From: Bacteroidia bacterium
GTDB lineage: Bacteria; Bacteroidota; Bacteroidia; CAIKAF01
Assembly (NCBI GenBank): GCA_016742095.1
Contig: JACVCJ010000036.1
Span: 1-37,147, forward strand
DNA length: 37,147 nucleotides
Direction: 5' to 3'
Shown here: piece after piece, positions 9,171 to 17,178 of the stretch
How the letters are laid out: each line of letters starts with the position of its first letter
How positions within the stretch are numbered: position 1 is the stretch's first letter
Position numbers and translations under genes: made by a program
The notes under the pieces: model-generated
The model's database searches: none
The model's input: only the letters and a program-made list of their open reading frames with translations
What the model was told of the DNA's origin: nothing

Positions 9171-9178
9171 CAAAGGTA
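9171..9178 (-). promoter_or_regulatory. -7 box TACCTTTG of smpB
   Basis: A perfect TAnnTTTG match on the minus strand, 11 bases before the ATG, implies a leader of only several bases. The T-rich stretch just upstream, which would hold the -33 element, is also the U-tract of the preceding gene's terminator. Confidence 0.75.
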
Positions 9179-9194
9179 AGGAAAAGCAGGGAGC

Positions 9195-9227
9195 AAAAAA
9201 AATCCGGAACACAGGCTCCGGAGTTTT
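9195..9227 (-). terminator. Terminator of the small secreted-protein gene
   Basis: On the minus strand TCCGGA (9217-9222), an 8-base loop and TCCGGA (9203-9208) form a stem followed by eight T. It lies about 30 bases past the stop codon at 9256. Confidence 0.7.
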
Positions 9228-9255
9228 AGGTTTGGGGGGCTACAGGTTACACAGG

Positions 9256-9837
9256 TCAGCAATTGTCTTTATAGAGCTCAATATACGAAAAAACGGATGC
9301 GATGCTGGCTTCGGGCAGGTCTTTTACCAGGTTTTTGTTCATGCGCACATCGTCGCACACGCGGTACACCTGGCACCAGGTATTGCCGTCGTCCAGGTAG
9401 ATCTGGGCACGTATGAGAGCGTTCACCAGGTGTACGGTATAGCTTTTGCTGCCCAGGGCTATGGCGGCATTGCTGTATTCCAGGGCTTTGCTTACCTCAA
9501 AATAATTACCCAGGGCATAGGCATAGGCCAGCAGGCAGTACTGTTCGGCATTGGGACTTTTTGCACCCAGGGCCTGTTGTATCTCCAGGGCATTGTTCAT
9601 GGCATTTTCGCCCCAGCCCAGGGCATTGATCACGGCTATTTTTTCGCCGATGGCGCCCTTGCCCGTGAGAAATTTAAGCAGCTTCGGGTTTATTTTTCCG
9701 CCGGATCGCTTTGCCAGCAGTACATTTTTACTTTTCGGATAACCCGGTGTAAGATCGGTGGAGGTCAGGGGAGAGTCGGCCAGCGCCGCAAACGGCAGCG
9801 ACAGGCACAGCAGGCAGAACAGCAGTATTTTTCTCAT
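9256..9837 (-). CDS. Small secreted protein of unknown function, possibly TPR-like
   Basis: 193 residues. A clear Sec signal peptide (MRKILLFCLLCLSLPFAALA, cleavage before Asp21) directs it to the periplasm or surface. The mature part is largely alpha-helical in appearance, with alanine- and leucine-rich segments such as LLAYAYALGNYFEVSKALEYSNAAIALG (about residues 102-129), which resembles a tetratricopeptide-type helix pair. There is no lipobox and no T9SS sorting domain. I do not recognise the family. It is a single-gene unit with its own terminator, and its start region carries an inverted repeat (9845-9867). Confidence 0.75.
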   Translation of the reverse strand: MRKILLFCLLCLSLPFAALADSPLTSTDLTPGYPKSKNVLLAKRSGGKINPKLLKFLTGKGAIGEKIAVINALGWGENAMNNALEIQQALGAKSPNAEQYCLLAYAYALGNYFEVSKALEYSNAAIALGSKSYTVHLVNALIRAQIYLDDGNTWCQVYRVCDDVRMNKNLVKDLPEASIASVFSYIELYKDNC

Positions 9838-9844
9838 GGCGGAA

Positions 9845-9867
9845 TTTTACGCCGGAAGATCGTAAAA
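9845..9867. promoter_or_regulatory. Inverted repeat just upstream of the small secreted-protein gene
   Basis: TTTTACG (9845-9851) and CGTAAAA (9861-9867) form a perfect 7-bp inverted repeat with a 9-base spacer, beginning 8 bases upstream of the ATG at 9837. It could be an operator or a leader hairpin; no regulator is known. Confidence 0.35.
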
Positions 9868-9959
9868 ATTCTCTTCTTCCCCAAAAGATCCGCCCGGGCA
9901 TTTTCGACGTTCAGGCATATTCGTACTACGTTCGATTAGGCTATATCCACTGGGCTTTA

Positions 9960-9967
9960 TACCTTTA
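9960..9967 (+). promoter_or_regulatory. Possible -7 box TACCTTTA of the S9 peptidase gene
   Basis: The match to TAnnTTTG has one mismatch (final A) and lies 18 bases upstream of the ATG. No clear -33 element is visible. Confidence 0.4.
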
Positions 9968-9985
9968 GCGCATAAATTTAATAGT

Positions 9986-12148
9986 ATGCTGAAACGTATC
10001 CTGCTTTTCATCCTGCCTGTGGCTATCGGCACCGCCCATGCCCAGAAAGCCGATATTACACTGGAAGATATATGGCTCAACTTTAAATATTACGGTAACG
10101 GTATCGACGATCTCCGTTCCATGAACGACGGCCTGCACTACACCATTGCCGAAGGCGGCCGCAACGGCAGTAATGTCATTGCCAAATACGCCTATAAGAA
10201 CGGGGAAAAGATCGGTAACCTGCTCACGCTGGACGGGACCGTGGACCCGCTGCAGAACTTTGATTCCTATACGTTTTCAGCCGATGAGAACAAGGTGCTG
10301 CTTTCCGTGAACGGCGAGCAGATCTACCGCCACAGCTCCCGCGCCGATTTTTATATCTACGATTTTAAGACCAAAAAATGGACAAAGCTCTTCGATCGCG
10401 GTAAAGTACTGTATCCCACATTTTCACCGGCCGGGGATAAGGTAGCCTTCATTTTTGAGAACAACCTGTACTACAAAGACCTGAATTCAAACACGGTTAC
10501 CACCGTTACTACCGATGGTAAGGCCAATGAGATCATCAACGGGCTGCCCGACTGGGTATACGAAGAAGAATTTACCTTTTTCGAGGCGTATGAATGGAGT
10601 CCCGACGGTAAAAACATCGCTTACCTGCGTTTTAACGAGACCGACGTACCTTCGTACACCATGCCCGTGTTCGGTAAAAGCCTGTACCCGGAGAACTATG
10701 TGTTCAAATATCCCAAAGTGGGCGAGAAGAACAGTATCGTAGAACTGCACAATTATGCCCTGGATACAAAAAAAGACACGAAGATCGGCCTGAAGGAAAG
10801 CTATGAGTACATTCCGCGTTTCCGCTGGATCAACGCTTCGGAACTGGCCGTGTTCATTATGCCGCGCCTGCAGAACGAGCTGAAGATACTGAAAGCCGGC
10901 CTCAACGGCAATGTAAGCGTTATTTATGCTGAAAAAGCAGATACCTATATCGAGATCGGCGACGAATTCGAATTCCTGAACAGCGGTTTTGTGATCAAAA
11001 GTGAAAAGGACGGGTTCTATCACCTGTACATGTACGATTATACCGGCAAACAGAAGGCGGCCATCACTTCCGGAAATTTCGAGGTGACCGACCTGCTGGG
11101 CGTGGACGAGGCCAATGGCATGGTGTATTACACGGCCGCACTGCCCGATCCGATGAACCGCCAGGTATACCGCGCCTCGCTCGACGGTAAAAAGAAAGAA
11201 CTGCTCACGCCCGCCAAAGGCAGACACGACGTGAAGTTCAGCAGCAATTACAAGTATTTCATCGATAATTATTCCGACCTGAACACACCGCCCACCTTTA
11301 CCCTGTACGACGAGAAAGGCAAAGCCATCCGCGAACTGGAAGGCAATACCCAGCTGAAGGCCGACCTGAAAAAACTGAACCTGAACGCCGGGGAATTCTA
11401 TTCCTTCACTACTTCGGAAAATGTCCAGCTCAACGGCTGGATGATCAAACCGGCAAACTTCGATCCGGCTAAAAAATACCCCGTACTCATGTATGTATAC
11501 GGTGGCCCGGGCTCACAGGAAGCGCTCAACGAATGGGCGGGCTTCAATTACATGTGGTTCCAGATGCTGGCCCAGAAAGGCTACCTCATCGCCTGCGTGG
11601 ACAACCGCGGTACGGGCGGACGTGGCAAGGCCTTCCGTACGGCTACCTACGAAAAACTGGGTTACCTGGAGACCAATGACCAGATGGAAGCGGCACAGTG
11701 GCTGGGCAAACAAAGCTATGTGGACGCCAAACGCATCGGTATCTTCGGCTGGAGCTACGGTGGCTACATGTCTTCACTCTGTATTACCCGCGGTGCCGAT
11801 GTGTTCTCTGCCGCCATTGCCGTGGCCCCGGTATCGAACTGGAAATTCTACGACAATATTTACACCGAGCGCTACATGGGCACCTTCGAGACCAATCCCA
11901 ACGGGTACGACGACAATGCGCCCATCAACTTTGTAAAGAAACTGAAAGGCAAATACTTCCTGGTACACGGTACGGCCGATGACAATGTACACTGGCAGAA
12001 CGCCGCCGTGCTTTCCAAGGCCCTGGTGGATAACAACAAACAGTTCGATCAGTTTATCTACACCGATAAAAACCACGGTATCTACGGCGGATATACCCGT
12101 TATCATTTATATACTAAAATGACGGATTTCCTGCTGAAGAACCTCTAA
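9986..12148 (+). CDS. Dipeptidyl-peptidase IV-like S9 serine peptidase
   Basis: A 720-residue exported peptidase with a Sec signal (MLKRILLFILPVAIGTAHAQ). The N-terminal beta-propeller (about 40-450) contains the WVYEEEF motif; Glu194-Glu195 correspond to the double glutamate that anchors the free substrate amino terminus in DPP IV. The C-terminal alpha/beta-hydrolase has the catalytic Ser590 in GWSYGGY, Asp665 in HGTADDNVH and His697 in KNHGIYGG. The family removes dipeptides, usually X-Pro or X-Ala, from peptide N-termini; in Bacteroidota the enzyme is typically periplasmic and serves peptide feeding. All catalytic residues are present and the length matches the family. It is monocistronic with a terminator behind it. 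Confidence 0.95.
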   Translation: MLKRILLFILPVAIGTAHAQKADITLEDIWLNFKYYGNGIDDLRSMNDGLHYTIAEGGRNGSNVIAKYAYKNGEKIGNLLTLDGTVDPLQNFDSYTFSADENKVLLSVNGEQIYRHSSRADFYIYDFKTKKWTKLFDRGKVLYPTFSPAGDKVAFIFENNLYYKDLNSNTVTTVTTDGKANEIINGLPDWVYEEEFTFFEAYEWSPDGKNIAYLRFNETDVPSYTMPVFGKSLYPENYVFKYPKVGEKNSIVELHNYALDTKKDTKIGLKESYEYIPRFRWINASELAVFIMPRLQNELKILKAGLNGNVSVIYAEKADTYIEIGDEFEFLNSGFVIKSEKDGFYHLYMYDYTGKQKAAITSGNFEVTDLLGVDEANGMVYYTAALPDPMNRQVYRASLDGKKKELLTPAKGRHDVKFSSNYKYFIDNYSDLNTPPTFTLYDEKGKAIRELEGNTQLKADLKKLNLNAGEFYSFTTSENVQLNGWMIKPANFDPAKKYPVLMYVYGGPGSQEALNEWAGFNYMWFQMLAQKGYLIACVDNRGTGGRGKAFRTATYEKLGYLETNDQMEAAQWLGKQSYVDAKRIGIFGWSYGGYMSSLCITRGADVFSAAIAVAPVSNWKFYDNIYTERYMGTFETNPNGYDDNAPINFVKKLKGKYFLVHGTADDNVHWQNAAVLSKALVDNNKQFDQFIYTDKNHGIYGGYTRYHLYTKMTDFLLKNL

Positions 12149-12171
12149 ACGGAAATATACATACAGCATAG

Positions 12172-12198
12172 AAGCGGGATCCCGGTCCCGCTTTTTTT
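12172..12198 (+). terminator. Terminator of the S9 peptidase gene
   Basis: An 8-bp stem AAGCGGGA/TCCCGCTT with a 6-base loop runs into seven T, starting 24 bases after the stop. Confidence 0.88.
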
Positions 12199-12249
12199 AT
12201 GTCCGCCGGGACCGGAAAGGGAGCTGCACTTTTTCTCTGGGCAAAATAT

Positions 12250-12257
12250 TACCTTTG
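12250..12257 (+). promoter_or_regulatory. -7 box TACCTTTG of the CCA-enzyme gene
   Basis: An exact TAnnTTTG match lies 20 bases before the proposed TTG start, with T-rich sequence at 12230-12235 upstream. The predicted leader is about 15 bases. Confidence 0.75.
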
Positions 12258-12277
12258 CAGCAAATTTTCAGAGCACA

Positions 12278-13708
12278 TTGGATCTGCCCGTTAAATCATA
12301 TATACGAAATCCGCTGTTCAAAGCGGTGTCGTCTGCCGCAGCCGAACTGGGCATGAACGCTTACGTGATCGGGGGCTACGTGCGCGACAGCCTGCTGGGG
12401 CACGACTGTAAGGATATCGACATTATGTGTGTGGGCGATGGCATTTCCCTGGCCGAAAATGTGGCGCGCCGCGTAGGCTATAAAGGCGAGATCGCAGTGC
12501 ACCGGAACTTTGGTACGGCCGCGTTCCGCTTCCAGGACCTGGACGTAGAATTTGTGGGCGCCCGTAAGGAAAGCTACCGTTCGCACAGCCGCAACCCCGA
12601 AGTACAGGCCGGCACCTTGCAGGACGACCTGAACCGCCGCGATTTTACCATCAATGCCATGGCCATAGCCCTGCATCCGGGAGAATACGGGAAATTCGTG
12701 GACGCGTTCAAAGGCCTCGACGACCTGGAAAAAGGCATACTGCGTACCCCGCTGAACCCCGATATTACCTTCAGCGACGATCCCCTGCGTATGATGCGCG
12801 CCATCCGTTTTGCGGCCAAGTTCGATTTTCGCATCGAGACCGAAGCCTTTGAGGCCATTAAACGCAACGCCGCCCGCATCGATATTGTGGCAAAGGAACG
12901 TATTGCCGATGAACTCAATAAAATGGTACTGTCCGACAACTGTTCCCTGGCGTTCAAACTGTTGTTCCGCTCGGGCCTGCTGCAGCACATCTTCCCGGAA
13001 ATGGTTGCCCTGCACGGCGTAGAGAACATGGAGGGCAAGGGACATAAAGACAATTTTTACCATACGCTGCAGGTACTCGAAAATGTGGCGGCAGTTTCTG
13101 ATAACCTCTGGCTGCGCTGGGCGGCGATCTTTCACGATATTGCCAAACCACCCACCAAACGCTTCGATCCGGAGCACGGCTGGACCTTTCACGGACACGA
13201 AGAACTGGGCGCCCGCTGGGTACCCCGCCTGTTTAAAAAACTGGGTCTGCCGCAGCATCAGCCCATGAAGTACGTGCAGAAGCTGGTACGCCTGCACCTG
13301 CGGCCCATCGCCCTGGTAAAGGAAACCATTTCAGACAGCGCCATACGCCGCCTGATCTTTGAGGCCGGCGACGACCTGGAAGATCTGCTGGAACTCTGCA
13401 AGGCCGATATTACCTCGAAGAACGAGGATAAAGTGAAAAAATACCTCAGCAATTACGAAAAGCTGAAAAAGAAGATCGCCGAGATCGAAGAAAAAGACCG
13501 CATCCGCAACTTTCAGCCGCCGGTATCCGGGGAGGACATCATGCATATTTTCCAGATGCAGCCCTGTTTTGAAGTGGGCGTGATCAAAAATGCCATTAAA
13601 GACGCCATTCTCGACGGCGAAATCGAAAATAACCGTGGCATGGCCCTCGAAGTGATGCTGCGTAAAGGAGCGGAACTCGGTTTTGAACCTAAAATGCCGG
13701 TTGAATGA
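12278..13708 (+). CDS. cca: CCA tRNA nucleotidyltransferase / poly(A) polymerase family protein with HD domain
   Basis: A 476-residue class II nucleotidyltransferase that adds or repairs the 3' CCA of tRNAs. The head domain has GGYVRD (residues 32-37) and the metal-binding DID (Asp46, Asp48), followed by the RRDFTINAMA motif and the tRNA-binding neck (DPLRMMRAIRFA). A C-terminal HD phosphohydrolase domain (FHDIAKPP, His286-Asp287) is present, as in the Bacteroidota members. I start it at TTG 12278, because the first in-frame ATG (residue 26) would delete the conserved helix before GGYVRD, and because the promoter box lies just upstream. Its end overlaps miaA by four bases (ATGA). Together they form a tRNA-maturation operon. 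Confidence 0.93.
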   Translation: MDLPVKSYIRNPLFKAVSSAAAELGMNAYVIGGYVRDSLLGHDCKDIDIMCVGDGISLAENVARRVGYKGEIAVHRNFGTAAFRFQDLDVEFVGARKESYRSHSRNPEVQAGTLQDDLNRRDFTINAMAIALHPGEYGKFVDAFKGLDDLEKGILRTPLNPDITFSDDPLRMMRAIRFAAKFDFRIETEAFEAIKRNAARIDIVAKERIADELNKMVLSDNCSLAFKLLFRSGLLQHIFPEMVALHGVENMEGKGHKDNFYHTLQVLENVAAVSDNLWLRWAAIFHDIAKPPTKRFDPEHGWTFHGHEELGARWVPRLFKKLGLPQHQPMKYVQKLVRLHLRPIALVKETISDSAIRRLIFEAGDDLEDLLELCKADITSKNEDKVKKYLSNYEKLKKKIAEIEEKDRIRNFQPPVSGEDIMHIFQMQPCFEVGVIKNAIKDAILDGEIENNRGMALEVMLRKGAELGFEPKMPVE

Positions 13709-14571
13709 AACGCCTGCATGTGGTCTGCGGCCCTACGGCTTCAGGGAAGACCGCCTTTGCCATTGAGCTGGCTTTGCAGTTACACACTGAAATAATTTCG
13801 GCCGACAGCCGCCAGGTGTTCCGTGAACTGCCCGTAGGCTCTGCCGCTCCCACAGCGGAAGAACAGGCCCGGGTGCCGCATCATCTCGTGGGACATCTGT
13901 CCGTGGCCGAAACCTATGACGCCGTGCAGTTTGCCGCCGATGCAGACCGCATTATCGGGGAGCTTTTTAAAACGCACGACGATGTGGTCATCTGCGGCGG
14001 AAGCGGTCTGTATATACAGGCCCTGCTCTTCGGGTTTGACGAAATTCCTACCGTGCCGGCTGCCGTGCGCGAAGAAGTGGAAGAACTCTACCGCCGTAAA
14101 GACCTGGCCGGTCTGCACGAGGTCCTGCAAAAACTGGACCCGGAATTTATGACAGGCGGCGAAACCCGGAACCCGCGCCGCTGCATACGTGCCCTGGAAG
14201 TGAGCCTGTACAGCGGCCGTCCCTATTCTTCGTTCAAAAGCGGCGCCCAGGAAGCCCGTTATGCCTTTGAGATTTATTACCCTTCTGCAGACCGGGAAAC
14301 CCTGTACAAACGCATCAATGAACGCGTGACCCAAATGCTGAAAGCCGGTCTGGAGAACGAAGTGCGTAGTGTGTTACCCTACCGTGACCGCCAGGCGCTG
14401 CAAACGGTGGGGTACAAGGAATTTTTTCAGTATTTCGACGGGGTGTACGACCTGGAAACCTGCTTGGAAGAGATCCGCAAAAACACACGACGTTACGCCA
14501 AACGCCAGGAAACCTGGTTCCGGCACCAGTTGCTCGCCAGGCTGAGTCCCGCACAACTGCACGGGTTCTGA
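13705..14571 (+). CDS. miaA: tRNA dimethylallyltransferase MiaA
   Basis: A 288-residue enzyme that transfers the dimethylallyl group to N6 of A37 in tRNAs reading UNN codons. The P-loop GPTASGKT is at residues 9-16, followed by the DSRQVF motif and the PHHLVGHLS block. Near the C-terminus are TVGYKEFFQY and the RRYAKRQETWFR motif that contacts tRNA. It is slightly shorter than the roughly 310-residue E. coli enzyme, but all core motifs are present. Translation is coupled to the upstream CCA-enzyme gene through the ATGA overlap, so both tRNA modification genes come from one message. Confidence 0.96.
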   Translation: MKRLHVVCGPTASGKTAFAIELALQLHTEIISADSRQVFRELPVGSAAPTAEEQARVPHHLVGHLSVAETYDAVQFAADADRIIGELFKTHDDVVICGGSGLYIQALLFGFDEIPTVPAAVREEVEELYRRKDLAGLHEVLQKLDPEFMTGGETRNPRRCIRALEVSLYSGRPYSSFKSGAQEARYAFEIYYPSADRETLYKRINERVTQMLKAGLENEVRSVLPYRDRQALQTVGYKEFFQYFDGVYDLETCLEEIRKNTRRYAKRQETWFRHQLLARLSPAQLHGF

Positions 14572-14648
14572 ACGGCCCGCTGTAAAAGGCATATGGCCGC
14601 CACGCAAATATTTTTTCAAAATCATTCTATGGAACGGAATACACTCGC

Positions 14649-14656
14649 TATTTTTG
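14649..14656 (+). promoter_or_regulatory. -7 box TATTTTTG of recN
   Basis: An exact TAnnTTTG match ends six bases before the ATG at 14663, which predicts a leaderless or almost leaderless message. Confidence 0.6.
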
Positions 14657-14662
14657 CAACAG

Positions 14663-16315
14663 ATGCTGAAACGTCTGCATATACGAAATTACGCACTGAT
14701 CCGCGAACTGGACATGGAGTTCCGGCCCGGTTTCAATATCATTACCGGTGAAACGGGTGCGGGTAAGTCCATACTGGTGGGAGCACTGTCGCTGCTTACG
14801 GGCAAACGCGCCGATACCTCGGTGCTGCGCAACAGCGAAGAAAAGTGCGTGGTGGAAGGGACCTTCGTCATCGGCCCGGAATTTGAACTGATCTTCCGGG
14901 AACTGGACCTCGATTTTGAAAAAGAGAGCGTGATCCGCCGCGAAATTGCCGCCAACGGAAAATCGCGCGCTTTCATCAACGACACTCCGGTTACGCTTGA
15001 TACGCTAAAACTGGTGGCCGGACGTTTCATCGATATTCATTCCCAGCACGAGGTCTTTGCCCTGGCCGATCCCGTTTTCCGCCTGCAGATCACCGATGCG
15101 TTCGCACAGAACTCAGCCCTGCTGGACGAATACCGTGCGCTGTTCACCGAATATACCTTTATGAAAAAAGAGTGGGAGCGGAGCCTGGATACGGCCGAAT
15201 CCGCCGCCCGCGAACTCGATTATAACCGTTTCCTGTACCGCGAACTGGAAGAGCTGGACCTGAAACCCGGCGAACAGGCCTCCCTGGAACAGGAGCAGGA
15301 ATGGCAGACCCATGCCCTGGAAACAGGCGCCGCGCTTACGGCCTGCACGGCAGCCCTGAGCGATGCCGATGAGAACGTGATCGCTTTGCTGCAAAGCATT
15401 CGTGCGCAACTGCAAAAGATCGCCCGCCGTCACCCGGGTATCGAAACCCAGTTCGAACGGCTCAATTCCCTGGTCATAGACCTGAAGGACGTATCGGTGG
15501 AACTGGCTTCCATTGCCGGCGAGGTACAGTTCGATCCCGAACGCCTGCAAACCGTGGAAGACCGTCTTTCGGCCCTGTACACCCTGATGAAAAAACACGG
15601 GGTACTTTCGGGCGAAGACCTGATCGTCCGCCGCGAGGAACTGAGCGACTGGCTGGAGAATGTCTCCCGCGCGGAAGAGAATTCCGGAGAGCTGGGCCGC
15701 CGTGTAAGGGAACTGGAAGCCGCTATGGAAACCTGCTGCGTACAGCTGCACGAAAGCCGTATAAAGGGAACGGAACTGTTCTCAGGCCTGGTAAAGGAAC
15801 GCCTGCAGCAGCTGGCCATGCCCGATGCCGAATTCAGCGGCGAGGTACAAAGCACCGATACCTTTACCATGTATGGTAAAGACGAAATAAGATACGTATT
15901 TACGGCCAACCGCGGGCATGCAGCGCTGGAGCTGCACAAAGCGGCTTCGGGCGGCGAAATGTCGCGCGTGATGCTGGCCATTAAATCGGCTATGGCCGAG
16001 ATCAGCGCCCTGCCGGCCATTGTGTTCGACGAGATCGACACGGGTATTTCGGGCCGTGTGGCCGATATGGCGGGCGACCTGATGAAAAACCTGTCCGCCG
16101 GTATACAGGTGATCGCCATTACACACCTGCCGCAGATCGCCGGTAAAGGCAATGCCCATTACCGTGTGGAGAAATTCCTGGAGAACGATGTTACGTCCAC
16201 CCGCCTGGTCACCCTGAAGGGCGAGGAACGCGTACGCGAAGTGGCGGCGATGCTCAGCGGAGAGAACCTTACGGAAGCCGCGCTGGAAAACGCGCGCATA
16301 TTACTGGGCAAATAA
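14663..16315 (+). CDS. recN: DNA repair ATPase RecN
   Basis: A 550-residue SMC-like ATPase that acts early in recombinational repair of double-strand breaks. The Walker A motif GETGAGKS lies at residues 29-36. The middle is a long coiled-coil region (about 150-340). The ABC signature ASGGEMSRVMLAIK and Walker B IVFDEIDTGISG follow, then the D-loop and ITHLPQIAGKG. The length matches the family. I prefer ATG 14663 over TTG 14654 because the TTG lies inside the -7 promoter box and because homologues begin with a basic stretch like MLKRLHIRNYALI. Its own promoter separates it from miaA (gap about 90 bases). Confidence 0.95.
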   Translation: MLKRLHIRNYALIRELDMEFRPGFNIITGETGAGKSILVGALSLLTGKRADTSVLRNSEEKCVVEGTFVIGPEFELIFRELDLDFEKESVIRREIAANGKSRAFINDTPVTLDTLKLVAGRFIDIHSQHEVFALADPVFRLQITDAFAQNSALLDEYRALFTEYTFMKKEWERSLDTAESAARELDYNRFLYRELEELDLKPGEQASLEQEQEWQTHALETGAALTACTAALSDADENVIALLQSIRAQLQKIARRHPGIETQFERLNSLVIDLKDVSVELASIAGEVQFDPERLQTVEDRLSALYTLMKKHGVLSGEDLIVRREELSDWLENVSRAEENSGELGRRVRELEAAMETCCVQLHESRIKGTELFSGLVKERLQQLAMPDAEFSGEVQSTDTFTMYGKDEIRYVFTANRGHAALELHKAASGGEMSRVMLAIKSAMAEISALPAIVFDEIDTGISGRVADMAGDLMKNLSAGIQVIAITHLPQIAGKGNAHYRVEKFLENDVTSTRLVTLKGEERVREVAAMLSGENLTEAALENARILLGK

Positions 16316-16336
16316 TTGCGGAACTCCTCTCCACCG

Positions 16337-16369
16337 TTGTTTATACCATAACAAACACCATATAAACAA
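16337..16369. promoter_or_regulatory. 9-bp inverted repeat reaching the start codon of the dehydrogenase gene
   Basis: TTGTTTATA (16337-16345) and TATAAACAA (16361-16369) are perfect complements separated by 15 bases. The second arm includes the A of the ATG at 16369. It may be a regulator-binding site or an RNA hairpin covering the start codon. Confidence 0.45.
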
Positions 16370-17166
16370 TGAACGTAAAGGATAAAGTGATCGTAGTGAC
16401 CGGTGCAGGCAGCGGTATGGGCCGCGAACTGACACTGCATCTGCTGTCCAAAGGCACCCGTGTGGCCATGGCCGATATACATGAAGCCGGTATGCAGGAA
16501 ACCATGCAGCTGGCCGGGGATAAGGCTTCCGGGCTTTCGGCGACCGTACTCGATATTACTGACCGCGAAAAGGTGAACGCCTTCCCCGAACGGGTGATCG
16601 CCGCTCACGGCACGGTGGACGGTATCATTAACAACGCAGGTATTATACAGCCGTTTATCCCGGTGAACGACCTGGACCAGGAACGGATAGAACGCATCAT
16701 GCAGATCAATTTTTTCGGGCCGCTGAATATGGTAAAGGCGTTTCTGCCTTACCTGCTTCAACGGCCGGAAGCGCATATCGTCAATGTTTCCAGCATGGGC
16801 GCATTCATTCCTTTTCCCGGGCAAACGATCTACGGAGCGTCCAAAGCGGCGGTAAAACTGCTCACGGAAGGCCTGCATTCCGAACTGAAGGATACGCATG
16901 TAAAAGTAACCCTGATCATGCCGGGCGCGGTAAATACCAATATCATGTCCAATTCGGGCCTCGGGGCCGCTTCTGCCTCACAGAACGCACAGGCCGCCCG
17001 TATCCTGCAGCCTGCCCGTGCTGCGGCCCTGATGATACGCGCCATGGAAAAGGACCGTTATCGCCTGCTGCTGGGCAGGGACGCTAAATTCCTGGACCTG
17101 CTCTATCGCCTGAGCCCGGTACGTTCGGCCGGTTTTATTGCCCGGCAGATGAAAAAGATGTTGTAA
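16369..17166 (+). CDS. Short-chain dehydrogenase/reductase (classical SDR)
   Basis: A 265-residue cytoplasmic NAD(P)-dependent oxidoreductase. The Rossmann glycine motif TGAGSGMG is at residues 11-18, with an Asp at the end of beta-2 (MADIHEAG), NNAG in beta-4, an active-site serine in NVSSMG, and the catalytic Tyr155 and Lys159 (YGASK). The C-terminal part (NTNIMSN, then a basic tail near KMLL-type residues) resembles the fatty-acyl or steroid-type SDRs seen in many bacteria. The substrate cannot be inferred. It follows recN by about 50 bases on the same strand and is convergent with the LytTR gene only 12 bases away, with no terminator visible between them. Confidence 0.9.
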   Translation: MNVKDKVIVVTGAGSGMGRELTLHLLSKGTRVAMADIHEAGMQETMQLAGDKASGLSATVLDITDREKVNAFPERVIAAHGTVDGIINNAGIIQPFIPVNDLDQERIERIMQINFFGPLNMVKAFLPYLLQRPEAHIVNVSSMGAFIPFPGQTIYGASKAAVKLLTEGLHSELKDTHVKVTLIMPGAVNTNIMSNSGLGAASASQNAQAARILQPARAAALMIRAMEKDRYRLLLGRDAKFLDLLYRLSPVRSAGFIARQMKKML

Positions 17167-17178
17167 GCGGAACAGAGA

